Below are positions 16,182 through 24,412 of a DNA stretch of 64,000 bases, piece by piece. The stretch's first letter is position 1, and every line of letters begins with the position of its first letter. The stretch is from positions 114,609 through 178,608 of the forward strand of contig CAYHVK010000005.1 of NCBI GenBank assembly GCA_964360255.1, in the 5' to 3' direction. The stretch is from CAYHVK01 sp964360255. Lineage in GTDB: Bacteria > Bdellovibrionota > Bdellovibrionia > Bdellovibrionales > UBA1609. The notes below the pieces were generated by a model, which saw nothing but the letters and a program-made list of their open reading frames with translations, was not told the DNA's origin and ran no database searches. The position numbers and the translations under genes were made by a program.

Positions 16182-17588
16182 ATGACCAAATTTTTATTCG
16201 CTTTTGTCTTACCATTACTCTTCGTTTTCTCAAGCCACGCCGACCCGAAATATCGTATTTTAGAGCATCAAGAATTTGCTCGTGCAAAGTTTATGGCCGC
16301 ACGTGGTGAGGCTGATACATTAGGTGGATTGCCCGTTGTTGTTAAAGACGGAATTTTCAGCCAAAAGCTGGATCATTTCTCGGCACCAGATGCGCGCGTT
16401 TTTAACCAGCGCTATTTTTACTCTTCAACGAGAGCTAAAGCTAAAAATTCCCCAGTGCTTATTTTTATTTGCGGTGAAGGCGTCTGCAGTAGCGGCGCTC
16501 TTCAGGGTATTATTCAAGCTCATGCCTATACGATCGGCGCTCATCTTTTTGCTCTTGAGCACCGCTATTACGGTAAGACTCAACCTTTTCCTGACCTATC
16601 AACTGAAAATTTAAAATATCTTTCAACAGAGCAAGCTCTTGAAGATTTAGTTCAGTTCAAGCGAGCCATGCAGAAGCAAATGGGTCTGACGGGTCCGTGG
16701 ATTGCGGTCGGCGGTAGTTATGCGGGTAATCTAGCAGCTTATTTGCGCAGTCAGTATCCTTTAGATTTTGCGGCAGCTTTAGCTTCATCAGCCCCAGTTC
16801 TGCCAGACCGTGATTTTTCTGAATACGATCGTCATGTGGCTCGCATGGCCGGTGTGACTTGTACGAAAGCGATCAACACAGTTGTTGCTGATATTGAAGC
16901 TCAGATAAAAACAGATGTGGGTTTTCAAGCAGCGCGATCACTTTTTATGGCCGATACTGTAAGTCGTCGTGATGACTTCTTGTATTTGCTTGCAGATATC
17001 GCATCGGCGGCTATTCAATACGGTATGCGCGATGATTTTTGTAATACCGTTGAAGCTCAAGGGCAGGCGGGTTACGTGACTATGAAGAAGAAAGTCGATC
17101 AACTTTTCGGTAACTTCGCGGACTACAGTGCAGAAGCTGCAGAGAATATTGCGGTGGCCAATCATTCGGGTGCTCTTGGTATGCGCCAGTGGTTCTATCA
17201 AAGCTGTACAGAATATGGTTACTGGCAGAATGCTGATGCGAAAGAAAGCATGCGCTCAAAACAGATCAATGCTTCTTACCATGATGAACTTTGCCGCCGT
17301 CTTTTCAACTTTCAAAAAGCGGGGCCGGTAGATTCAATTCTGAGAAAGCTCTATGAGCCACTTTTGAACCCAGCCCTCACTTCTCGTATTCTTTATACAA
17401 GCGGTTCAGTGGATCCTTGGAACAACCTTTCGATTATCAATGAAAATGGTAATAACGTGAATCCAAATACGGAAGCCTTCCTGATGCAGGGAGCCGCTCA
17501 TTGCGATGATTTGGGTCGTGGTCAGGCAGCTGATGTTAAGGTCGCCATACAGCGCTTCCGCGATCTTTTACCTACTTGGATCAAGTAA
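16182..17588 (+). CDS. Secreted S28-family serine peptidase
   Basis: A 468-residue protein counted from the ATG at 16182, preceded by GGGGG and giving the signal peptide FLFAFVLPLLFVFSSHA; the earlier TTG frame adds an unlikely extension. It is an alpha/beta-hydrolase peptidase with nucleophile in GGSYAG (Ser179), Asp411 in GSVDPWN and His440 in GAAHCDD, the arrangement of lysosomal Pro-X carboxypeptidase and bacterial tripeptidyl aminopeptidases. The FxQRYFY and EHRYYGKTQPF blocks also fit S28. It would remove Pro-containing di- or tripeptides outside the cytoplasm. S28 peptidases are commoner in eukaryotes than bacteria. Confidence 0.9.
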   Translation: MTKFLFAFVLPLLFVFSSHADPKYRILEHQEFARAKFMAARGEADTLGGLPVVVKDGIFSQKLDHFSAPDARVFNQRYFYSSTRAKAKNSPVLIFICGEGVCSSGALQGIIQAHAYTIGAHLFALEHRYYGKTQPFPDLSTENLKYLSTEQALEDLVQFKRAMQKQMGLTGPWIAVGGSYAGNLAAYLRSQYPLDFAAALASSAPVLPDRDFSEYDRHVARMAGVTCTKAINTVVADIEAQIKTDVGFQAARSLFMADTVSRRDDFLYLLADIASAAIQYGMRDDFCNTVEAQGQAGYVTMKKKVDQLFGNFADYSAEAAENIAVANHSGALGMRQWFYQSCTEYGYWQNADAKESMRSKQINASYHDELCRRLFNFQKAGPVDSILRKLYEPLLNPALTSRILYTSGSVDPWNNLSIINENGNNVNPNTEAFLMQGAAHCDDLGRGQAADVKVAIQRFRDLLPTWIK

Positions 17589-17600
17589 CGCACTTATCAG

Positions 17601-17630
17601 GTGTGGCTTATCACAGCCACACTTTCTGTC
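17601..17630 (+). terminator. Intrinsic terminator after the S28 peptidase gene
   Basis: GTGTGGCT (17601-17608) and AGCCACAC (17615-17622) form a perfect 8-bp stem with a 6-nt loop, followed by the T-rich run TTTCTGTCT, 12 nt after the stop codon. Confidence 0.75.
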
Positions 17631-17731
17631 TCAAAATGAGAAAATAACCGACTAAAGTCCAGATGAAATAAAGCCGAAGAGACTAATAAGTAATATTCCG
17701 CTCAATTTCTGAACGTACGTAGGAGTGAATA

Positions 17732-18862
17732 ATGAAGACACGTATTTATATACGGGGTCTATTAGCGCTCTTGCTATTAGCCCCTCTCACAGCCTGCATC
17801 GGCGCCGACAGCGGCGAAGAAAGTGGTACGGCTGTTGAAATCGTTCCTTATGATCCGAGTGAATACTCTTGCAGCCCTTTGGGTGAAGCTGGTGATGATC
17901 CGCTTGCGGCTTATTACGGCGTTCATGGTGAACTTTTTTATCTCGCTCCAGATCAACCGCACTATACCGACGTCAGAGATTATTTTAATTTCGGTCACGT
18001 GGTTTCAAATCTTGATTTATTCTTAAACCAAATTTTTATTCCGACGCGTCCGTTTGATCGTGGTTTTGAAACGGCTTCGGGCCATATAATTCAAACTGAG
18101 CAAGGGGATACTCTTTATGAGTATTTTGCCTTGAAACTTCGCGGACGCTTGATTCGCGGAAGCTTACCTCCCGGCAATTACCAATTGGCTTTACTCTCTG
18201 ATGACGGCGCCATTTTGAATATGGATTTCGGTGCGGGCTCACAACTTGTTGTGGATAATAACGGACAGCACCCAACGCGAATGGGCTGTGCTACATCTTC
18301 TATTTATTTAGGTGATGAGGCCATTCCGTACGAACTTCTTTATAACCAAGGCCCACGTTATCACATTGCTTTGACTTGGATGATTCGCCCTTGGCCATCA
18401 GATAATAATCCGAATGACAGCCAGTGCGGTTTAGAAGGCAATAGTATGTACTTCGATTCAACGCAAAATCCACCAACACCGAATGCAGCGTACAATGGAC
18501 TTCTCGCGCGTGGATGGCAGCCACTGGCGCCGAATAATTTTTTAATTCCTGAAGATAAAGTTCAGAACCCGTGCAACATACCAGCGCCGGTGATCTCGAA
18601 CTTCGCTATTGCTAGTATCGAAGCGACGTCAGTCACCCTGACTTGGGATACTGATATTGCGAGCACGAGCCAAGTTCTTTATCGCTTAGCAACGGTAGGC
18701 ACATTCACAGCCACGAGCGAGATTCAGAACGGTTTATTGCATCATACAGTGCAGGTAACAGGACTTACGTCCAATACGAATTATAACTTCAAAGCTATGT
18801 CTAAATCTGGCTCTGGACTATCGTCTGAAAGTGCAGAGCTGGCGGCTCGTACACGACGGTAA
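17732..18862 (+). CDS. Lipoprotein with C-terminal fibronectin type III domain
   Basis: A 376-residue lipoprotein with lipobox LTAC. The C-terminal 90 residues form an FnIII-type domain (APVISNFAIASIEATSVTLT, then TVQVTGLTSNTNYNFKAMS). The middle part contains a segment (GRLIRGSLPPGNYQLALLSD, then DGAILNMD) that resembles the PA14/GLEYA carbohydrate-binding fold; that assignment is tentative. It was probably selected for binding at the cell surface. A GGAG-type ribosome site precedes the ATG. Monocistronic by spacing. Confidence 0.78.
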   Translation: MKTRIYIRGLLALLLLAPLTACIGADSGEESGTAVEIVPYDPSEYSCSPLGEAGDDPLAAYYGVHGELFYLAPDQPHYTDVRDYFNFGHVVSNLDLFLNQIFIPTRPFDRGFETASGHIIQTEQGDTLYEYFALKLRGRLIRGSLPPGNYQLALLSDDGAILNMDFGAGSQLVVDNNGQHPTRMGCATSSIYLGDEAIPYELLYNQGPRYHIALTWMIRPWPSDNNPNDSQCGLEGNSMYFDSTQNPPTPNAAYNGLLARGWQPLAPNNFLIPEDKVQNPCNIPAPVISNFAIASIEATSVTLTWDTDIASTSQVLYRLATVGTFTATSEIQNGLLHHTVQVTGLTSNTNYNFKAMSKSGSGLSSESAELAARTRR

Positions 18863-18894
18863 TTCGCAAGTAATTCCGATATGTAATGTGAATT

Positions 18895-20997
18895 ATGAGC
18901 ACGCAATTTTCTATTCGTTATAAGTTTTTGGCCGTGACCATGCTACTGCTTGCAGTGTGTGTCGGCACTTATTTACTTTTAGCCAGTTATATTTTCAAAG
19001 AAGATAAGCGCAGTTTGGTTTTCGATTACAACCGTAGCCTTGTTGTGAACTTAGCCAGCGATTTGGATAATTTCTTTAAAAGTCTTTCAGATAAAATGCG
19101 TCTCGTGGCTTATTTTCAAAGCAAAGACGAAAAGAGTTTTCAATCATTACTTAAGAATCTTCTCGAGCAGAATCCAGATTTAGTTTGGGTGGGTTACAGC
19201 GATAACTTCAAAGATATCAGTCGCGAATATTTTCGCAATTCAACCTACCAAAAAACTTACGGACTTGAAGAAGACTTTTTTACGAATAGCCTACTTAAGG
19301 GTCGTGCAATTCCATTCAGTGAAATTCAGCGGGATGGTGAAGCGATTTGGTCAGCCACCATCGAAAACAATGGTCCGGCCCTTATCGGTTACGGCAAAAA
19401 TGTCATCGAAGAGAACGAAAAGGGGATTCCCACTCGCCAGTTTATTGTCGTCGCTTTTGTACGGGCCGACCGCATTATTGCGTCGCTGAAAGAGTCCCGA
19501 CCCAATGAAAGCTTAGTTATGAGCTCGCGGGGAGACATTTTAGCCCATGCAGATTCGACTATTTTACAATCGCAAAAAATAGCCGATCAAGTTTTATTTG
19601 ATCATGCAAAAGATATGAAAGTTCGGGCCCAGGTTTTAAAATACGATTCGGCCGGTGAAATTCGTTTTGGTGCCTTTTCAAAAACGGCGGGCGGACATAT
19701 TCTTGTGCTCTCAAGCATATCAGAGAAGACCGCCTTTAAAGCGGTGAATGATCTCGTTACGCGATCTTTGCTCTTTGGTTCAATTCTTATCACCTTTGCT
19801 TTTATTCTTGCCATTGGATTCTCGCGCTCTCTCACCCGGCCCATCGAAACTCTTGTTGGTGGTATGAAGCAAGTTTCTGACGGTGATCTCAATACGAAAA
19901 TTCAAATCAACTCGGGTGATGAAATTTCAAGTCTGGCCCATCATTTCAACTTAATGATCGGGGAGCTTAAAAAATCTCGCGGTGAGCTTGAAGATATCAA
20001 CCGCGAACTTGAGAATAAAGTCAAAGAACGTACGATACAGCTTGAAGAGCGTAATGTAGCGGTGAAAGAAGCTCAGGAGGCTTTGCTCCGTAGCACACGT
20101 TTAGCTGCCGTAGGTGAAGTGGCAGGCTTAGCAGCTCACGAAGTGTTAAATCCCCTGACAAGTATTATCGCTAAACTCAACGATTTGAAAACTCGTTTGC
20201 AGACAGAGAAAAAAGGCGAAATCCAGTTTCTTGTTGATTTGAAACAAAGCTGGGAGGGTGATGTAGCTAAAGGCGGATTCGCTCAACTTGTTAAAGCCTG
20301 GCAAGCTCCATCAACCGTTATGAAGGGCAGCACACTTTGGCAAGAAGATCTCTCGAATATCGCCAAGGTCAGCAGTGGTGTTTTAAATGAATTTGATAAA
20401 TTGATTACCGATTCTGAATTTTTGATTGAAGAGAGTCAGCGTATCAATCGAATCATTCACTCTTTTAGAGGAATGAGCTCGGTCAAAAACGAAATGAAAG
20501 AGCAATCTGTACATAAGCTCAGCGATCGCTCGATCACGATTATGGACGATCTTGCGGCCAAACATAATATTAAAATTACTAAGAAGTATGCCTCAACAAA
20601 CGATTCTGTTTGGTTAGATGAAGATGAGTACATTCAAGCAATGACTAATCTTTTACGTAATGCCATTCAATCTGTTCATGCCGTTCATGGTAAAAACAAA
20701 ACTGGCGAAATTAAAATTTCTACTGAGAATTTGATCAATGATAAAGGTCAGAGCTATATTGCTGTTCATGTGCGCGATAATGGCTCGGGCTTATCGGCTG
20801 AAAATGCTGGTAAATTATTTAACCATAAATTTACCACAAAATCGAAGTCAGAAGGCACCGGCATTGGTCTCAGCCTTTCCCGCCGTCTGGCGCGCGCTTT
20901 CAAGGGTGATATCAAGTTGACTTGGTTTGCCGAAGGTCAAGGGGCTCAATTTACCATTGAAATTCCTCTGAACACCGTAGTGAGGGCTTCAGCATGA
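18895..20997 (+). CDS. Membrane sensor histidine kinase (dCache-like sensor, HAMP, HATPase)
   Basis: A 700-residue kinase. Two membrane helices (about 10-31 and 287-307) bracket an extracytoplasmic Cache-like sensor of about 250 residues. HAMP (about 308-362) and a coiled coil follow, then the H-box AAHEVLNPLTSII with His415, and after an unusually long insert the N-box (NLLRNAIQSVHAV) and G-boxes (DNGSGLS, GTGIGLSLSRR). The insert between H-box and N-box, roughly residues 430-560, is longer than usual for HisKA. The last codons overlap the next gene (ATGA), so kinase, REC-kinase and CheY-like protein are made together. Confidence 0.93.
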   Translation: MSTQFSIRYKFLAVTMLLLAVCVGTYLLLASYIFKEDKRSLVFDYNRSLVVNLASDLDNFFKSLSDKMRLVAYFQSKDEKSFQSLLKNLLEQNPDLVWVGYSDNFKDISREYFRNSTYQKTYGLEEDFFTNSLLKGRAIPFSEIQRDGEAIWSATIENNGPALIGYGKNVIEENEKGIPTRQFIVVAFVRADRIIASLKESRPNESLVMSSRGDILAHADSTILQSQKIADQVLFDHAKDMKVRAQVLKYDSAGEIRFGAFSKTAGGHILVLSSISEKTAFKAVNDLVTRSLLFGSILITFAFILAIGFSRSLTRPIETLVGGMKQVSDGDLNTKIQINSGDEISSLAHHFNLMIGELKKSRGELEDINRELENKVKERTIQLEERNVAVKEAQEALLRSTRLAAVGEVAGLAAHEVLNPLTSIIAKLNDLKTRLQTEKKGEIQFLVDLKQSWEGDVAKGGFAQLVKAWQAPSTVMKGSTLWQEDLSNIAKVSSGVLNEFDKLITDSEFLIEESQRINRIIHSFRGMSSVKNEMKEQSVHKLSDRSITIMDDLAAKHNIKITKKYASTNDSVWLDEDEYIQAMTNLLRNAIQSVHAVHGKNKTGEIKISTENLINDKGQSYIAVHVRDNGSGLSAENAGKLFNHKFTTKSKSEGTGIGLSLSRRLARAFKGDIKLTWFAEGQGAQFTIEIPLNTVVRASA

Positions 20998-22295
20998 GTC
21001 GCCTGAATAACTCTGCCGCAAAGAAAATCGATTCGGGCGCTGACAGTGCTGTAAGCGCAACTAAGCCTGTTCGCGAAACGGCATGGAATCGCCGTATTTT
21101 AGTTGTCGATGATGAGCCTGGAATTATTGAGTCTTATAAAAATTTATTGATGCCTCAAACTGTTGTGCGTTCAATTCAATCGAGCCGTTCGGCACCAGCC
21201 GCCGCTGTAGTCACAGCATCGAAGAGTGGGAGCTTTGAGGTTGTAACAGCCACTTCATTTGAAGAAGCTATGAGCGAACTGAATAAGGCTGCGCAAAATA
21301 AGACTCCATTTGCCTTTGGTTTTTTTGATGTGCGTTTAGGTGATGGTCGAGATGGTGTTGAGCTGGCCCAAGAGGCGCGTAAAATCGACCCTCGCATGGG
21401 CATTATTTTTGTTACGGCTTATAACGACCGCTCGCTGGATTCTATTGAAAGTGTTTTGGGCGAAGAGTCGAGCGATCAGTGGGATTATTTAAATAAACCA
21501 TTTAACGGCAACGAGATTCTGCAAAAGGCCCGCAACTTTACCGCGCTTTGGAATTTAAAACGTGAACGTGAAGAGCAGTCAGCGGCTTTAGCGGATTTAA
21601 ACCGTATGGTGCTCGAGAGCGAGCGCGTGAATTCGGTGGCCGCCGTGGCCCGTGGTGTGACTCACGAATTCGGCAATCTTCTTATGCAAATTATCGGCAA
21701 AGCCGAAATCAGTCGCAGTAAAAATGAAAATGATATGCGCGACGCTTTAGATCGCATTATCGATGCGGGTCAACGAGCCAGCGAAATTCTCGATCGTTTT
21801 AATAATTTAAGTGATAACAAATCAGCCGGTACAAATAAATCTAAGCATTCCATAGAAATGATACTCAATGAAGCCCTCGACCTTGTTGGTCACCAGCTTC
21901 GCCGTGAGAGTTTAAAAGTCGATTTAGATTTTAAAGCTGCAAGTGGAATTTTACTTTCTCTCCATAGCACTTCGATCTTACAGGTATTTATTAATTTATT
22001 GATCAACTCTATGCACGCTCTTGAAGGCCGCCCGAATAAAGTGGTGAAGATCACCAGCGAGATTTCGGGAGCCTATTTAAAAATCGTATTTTGCGATAAC
22101 GGCCCCGGCGCGCCAGCCGAATTGCTCGATCGCTTGACCGAGCCGTTTTTTACGACAAAAGGCGCACGTGGCACCGGACTTGGTTTAGCTATATGCCGTG
22201 AAATTATTGAAATTGATCATGGCGGAGAATTTAAAGTGGCCAACGCTAAAAGTGGCGGCTTTGAAGTGACTCTTTGCTTGAATTTGAAGGAGTAG
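20994..22295 (+). CDS. Response-regulator/histidine-kinase hybrid (REC at N-terminus)
   Basis: A 433-residue cytoplasmic protein. A receiver domain (about 34-195) has the acidic pair in LVVDDEPG, phospho-acceptor Asp112 in FFDVRLGDG, and the conserved Lys in LNKPF. It contains a Ser/Ala-rich insert after the first helix (about 60-85). A kinase follows: His224 in GVTHEFGNLLMQI, N-box NLLINSMHALEG and G-box GTGLGLAICREI. The order REC then kinase means it can receive phosphate from the upstream sensor kinase and then control its own kinase output. Start codon overlaps the upstream stop. Confidence 0.92.
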   Translation: MSRLNNSAAKKIDSGADSAVSATKPVRETAWNRRILVVDDEPGIIESYKNLLMPQTVVRSIQSSRSAPAAAVVTASKSGSFEVVTATSFEEAMSELNKAAQNKTPFAFGFFDVRLGDGRDGVELAQEARKIDPRMGIIFVTAYNDRSLDSIESVLGEESSDQWDYLNKPFNGNEILQKARNFTALWNLKREREEQSAALADLNRMVLESERVNSVAAVARGVTHEFGNLLMQIIGKAEISRSKNENDMRDALDRIIDAGQRASEILDRFNNLSDNKSAGTNKSKHSIEMILNEALDLVGHQLRRESLKVDLDFKAASGILLSLHSTSILQVFINLLINSMHALEGRPNKVVKITSEISGAYLKIVFCDNGPGAPAELLDRLTEPFFTTKGARGTGLGLAICREIIEIDHGGEFKVANAKSGGFEVTLCLNLKE

Positions 22296-22298
22296 TTT

Positions 22299-22712
22299 AT
22301 GGGAAGATTTAACCCGCGAATTTCGATTCTTCTAGTTGATGACGACGCCATGGTGCGTTCAATATTAACTGAATATTTAGCGGCCATGGGTTTTAAAAAC
22401 GTTCGCGTTGCTAAAGACGGCGACGATGCTCTTAAATTAATTCAAGACGCGAAGTTTGCCATCGATCTGGTGATCTCAGATTGGGAGATGCCAGAGGTGA
22501 CCGGTCTCGCTCTTTTAAAAGCCGTGCGTAGTAATTCGAATCGGGCGGATACTCCTTTTATTATGGTGACCAGTCAGCGCTCGATGGAGCGTTTCAAAAT
22601 CACGCAAGCCGCGCAGTGGAAAGTGAACAGCTATATAATGAAGCCTTTCCGTCAGAATATTTTGAAGACGAAGATTTTTGAAGTTATGGACTGGGCTGAA
22701 CGGGCCGCATGA
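22299..22712 (+). CDS. Stand-alone CheY-like receiver
   Basis: A 137-residue single-domain response regulator: acidic pair in LLVDDDAMV, phospho-acceptor Asp61 in ISDWEMPEVTG, a Thr/Ser switch (VTSQRS) and conserved Lys in IMKPF. With no output domain it acts by binding a partner or as a phosphotransfer sink. It is the third signalling component of the operon, three bases after the REC-kinase stop with an AAGGAG ribosome site inside the end of that gene, and its own stop overlaps the start of the glycine-rich protein (ATGA). Confidence 0.93.
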   Translation: MGRFNPRISILLVDDDAMVRSILTEYLAAMGFKNVRVAKDGDDALKLIQDAKFAIDLVISDWEMPEVTGLALLKAVRSNSNRADTPFIMVTSQRSMERFKITQAAQWKVNSYIMKPFRQNILKTKIFEVMDWAERAA

Positions 22713-24412
22713 AGTTATTGGGTGTTTTATTTATTTTGAGTTTAGCTTTATCCACGCACGCAGCGACGGTGAATGAAAGCTTTACTTCGAATATCAATAA
22801 AGGCACTGGCGGCATGGTCTGGAATATTTCCCGTGGAGAATTGCACCCTCCGCTTTTAGTCATAGGCTACGACAGCGGCTCGGGTAGTACCGATTATTCT
22901 TTTGATATAGGCGATGGCCGTCACGGCGCCTTTACAAACTCGTCAGAGTACAGCTCCCTGAGTTGCGCTTCTATAGCCGGCTCGGTAATTACAATTAACA
23001 CGGATGCTTGCCCTGATCTTCAATTTACAAATTTTAATTTACTTGCGAGCTGGACAATTCGTCCTACTGGCTCGAAGCCTTTGGTTATTCGCAGCCAAGG
23101 CTCCGTCACAGTTGATGGAGACATTAATTGCTCGGGTGAAAATGGTTTAGCTGCGACCTCATCTGTAGTCACTGCTCTGGCAGGTGGTCAAGGGCACTGT
23201 GGTGGTGGCAATGGCGGCAGCAGTGTTCTGCCCAATGTAGCGCCAGCAATAGTGAATAGAGGTGGTGCGGGTGGCACTTTAGTCACGGGCGGTGGTGGTG
23301 GTTTAGTGCAAACAGCTGGGGGCGGAATTGGCGGCGGTGGCGGCGGAGCTTACGTAAAAAATTTCGTCGGCGGTACAGACAGTGCTGACGGAACCGGCGG
23401 AAGAAATTCAGCGAGCGCCGTGCAAGCCAATGTCGGTACAAACTATCGTGATGATGCTTTTATTGATGACCTAAGTGGAGCCGGCAGTGGTGGCGGTGGC
23501 GGCAGTGGTTTCGAGGTTGGAGCCGACCCAGATAATTCAAGCGGTGGAAGTGGTGGCGCTGGTGGGGGTTCGAGTCTTATTTACGCCGTAGAAGATATCA
23601 CCGTGAACGGATCTATTCTCGCGGATGGCGGAAATGGCGGAGCTGTAGGGGGTTCACTGAAAGGTGGAGCCGGCGGCGGTGGTGGTGGTGGCTCGATCGT
23701 ATTAATGACAGTTGGTGACATCATAAATGAAGGAACAATTAGCGCTATAGGTGGTTTCGGCGGCTCTTCGGCGGTCAGCGCTGTTGGTGGCAATGGTTAT
23801 TGGGGGCGCACTTGGGTGGTTGAGAAAGATGGCTTTGCCGGTGGCTCACAAATTGAAACTCCAGAGACAAAATTAAGTATTCCCGGTGATGTTCGTTATG
23901 AAACCGGCGTGAGCTACACAGTGACATCGGCCGCCATTGATTTGGGAAATTCAAAACCGAAAATCAATGGCGCCACTGAAACGATTGTCGATCAAAACAC
24001 ATCTACCGTGACGTTTGAAATTTCTTTTGGAGCGTCAAGCAGCGATACTTCGCTGGCCAATCACGATCTGCCCTCGGCTTATGTGGGTCAAGAGGTAGGC
24101 CCTTTTGGTCAATTTCAATTCGTTGTGACCAACACCGGCTCTCAAATCCCTGTGCGAATCACCAATGTGAGTTTTGATTTCGATGAATTCACTCAAGGCG
24201 AATTCGAGTTTGTCGGCGCCTGCGGGGCGGTCGGCCCGATGATTTCAAAAAGCGGCCCGGTGATCGTTGAAGCAGATCGCGGTAGCTGGCTGAGGTCTTC
24301 TCAAGATTCGTCATCATCAAGCCACGAACTTCAGAGGCTTTTATTCTTTGTGCTTTTCTCTCTACCAGTCATAGTTTGGTTGGGTTTGCGTAGTAGAAAT
24401 TACCAGCGATAA
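22709..24412 (+). CDS. Exported glycine-rich protein with C-terminal membrane anchor
   Basis: A 567-residue protein with signal peptide (LLGVLFILSLALSTHA). Residues about 155-360 are dominated by glycine (runs such as GGGGG) with Ser/Ala/Asn, built like a parallel glycine-rich repeat surface. The end is tripartite: a Ser-rich stretch (SSQDSSSSSHE), a hydrophobic helix (LLFFVLFSLPVIVWLGL) and a basic tail (RSRNYQR), which is the layout of C-terminal sorting signals. No known sorting motif was recognised. Coupled translation with the CheY-like gene suggests it is either the output or the surface target of this signalling operon. Its 3' end overlaps the convergent FecR gene by 13 bp. Confidence 0.75.
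   Translation: MKLLGVLFILSLALSTHAATVNESFTSNINKGTGGMVWNISRGELHPPLLVIGYDSGSGSTDYSFDIGDGRHGAFTNSSEYSSLSCASIAGSVITINTDACPDLQFTNFNLLASWTIRPTGSKPLVIRSQGSVTVDGDINCSGENGLAATSSVVTALAGGQGHCGGGNGGSSVLPNVAPAIVNRGGAGGTLVTGGGGGLVQTAGGGIGGGGGGAYVKNFVGGTDSADGTGGRNSASAVQANVGTNYRDDAFIDDLSGAGSGGGGGSGFEVGADPDNSSGGSGGAGGGSSLIYAVEDITVNGSILADGGNGGAVGGSLKGGAGGGGGGGSIVLMTVGDIINEGTISAIGGFGGSSAVSAVGGNGYWGRTWVVEKDGFAGGSQIETPETKLSIPGDVRYETGVSYTVTSAAIDLGNSKPKINGATETIVDQNTSTVTFEISFGASSSDTSLANHDLPSAYVGQEVGPFGQFQFVVTNTGSQIPVRITNVSFDFDEFTQGEFEFVGACGAVGPMISKSGPVIVEADRGSWLRSSQDSSSSSHELQRLLFFVLFSLPVIVWLGLRSRNYQR

Noticed and set aside
23581..23793. Minus-strand proline-rich frame
   Set aside because: It is the antisense shadow of the glycine codons (GGN read as NCC) of the gene at 22709.
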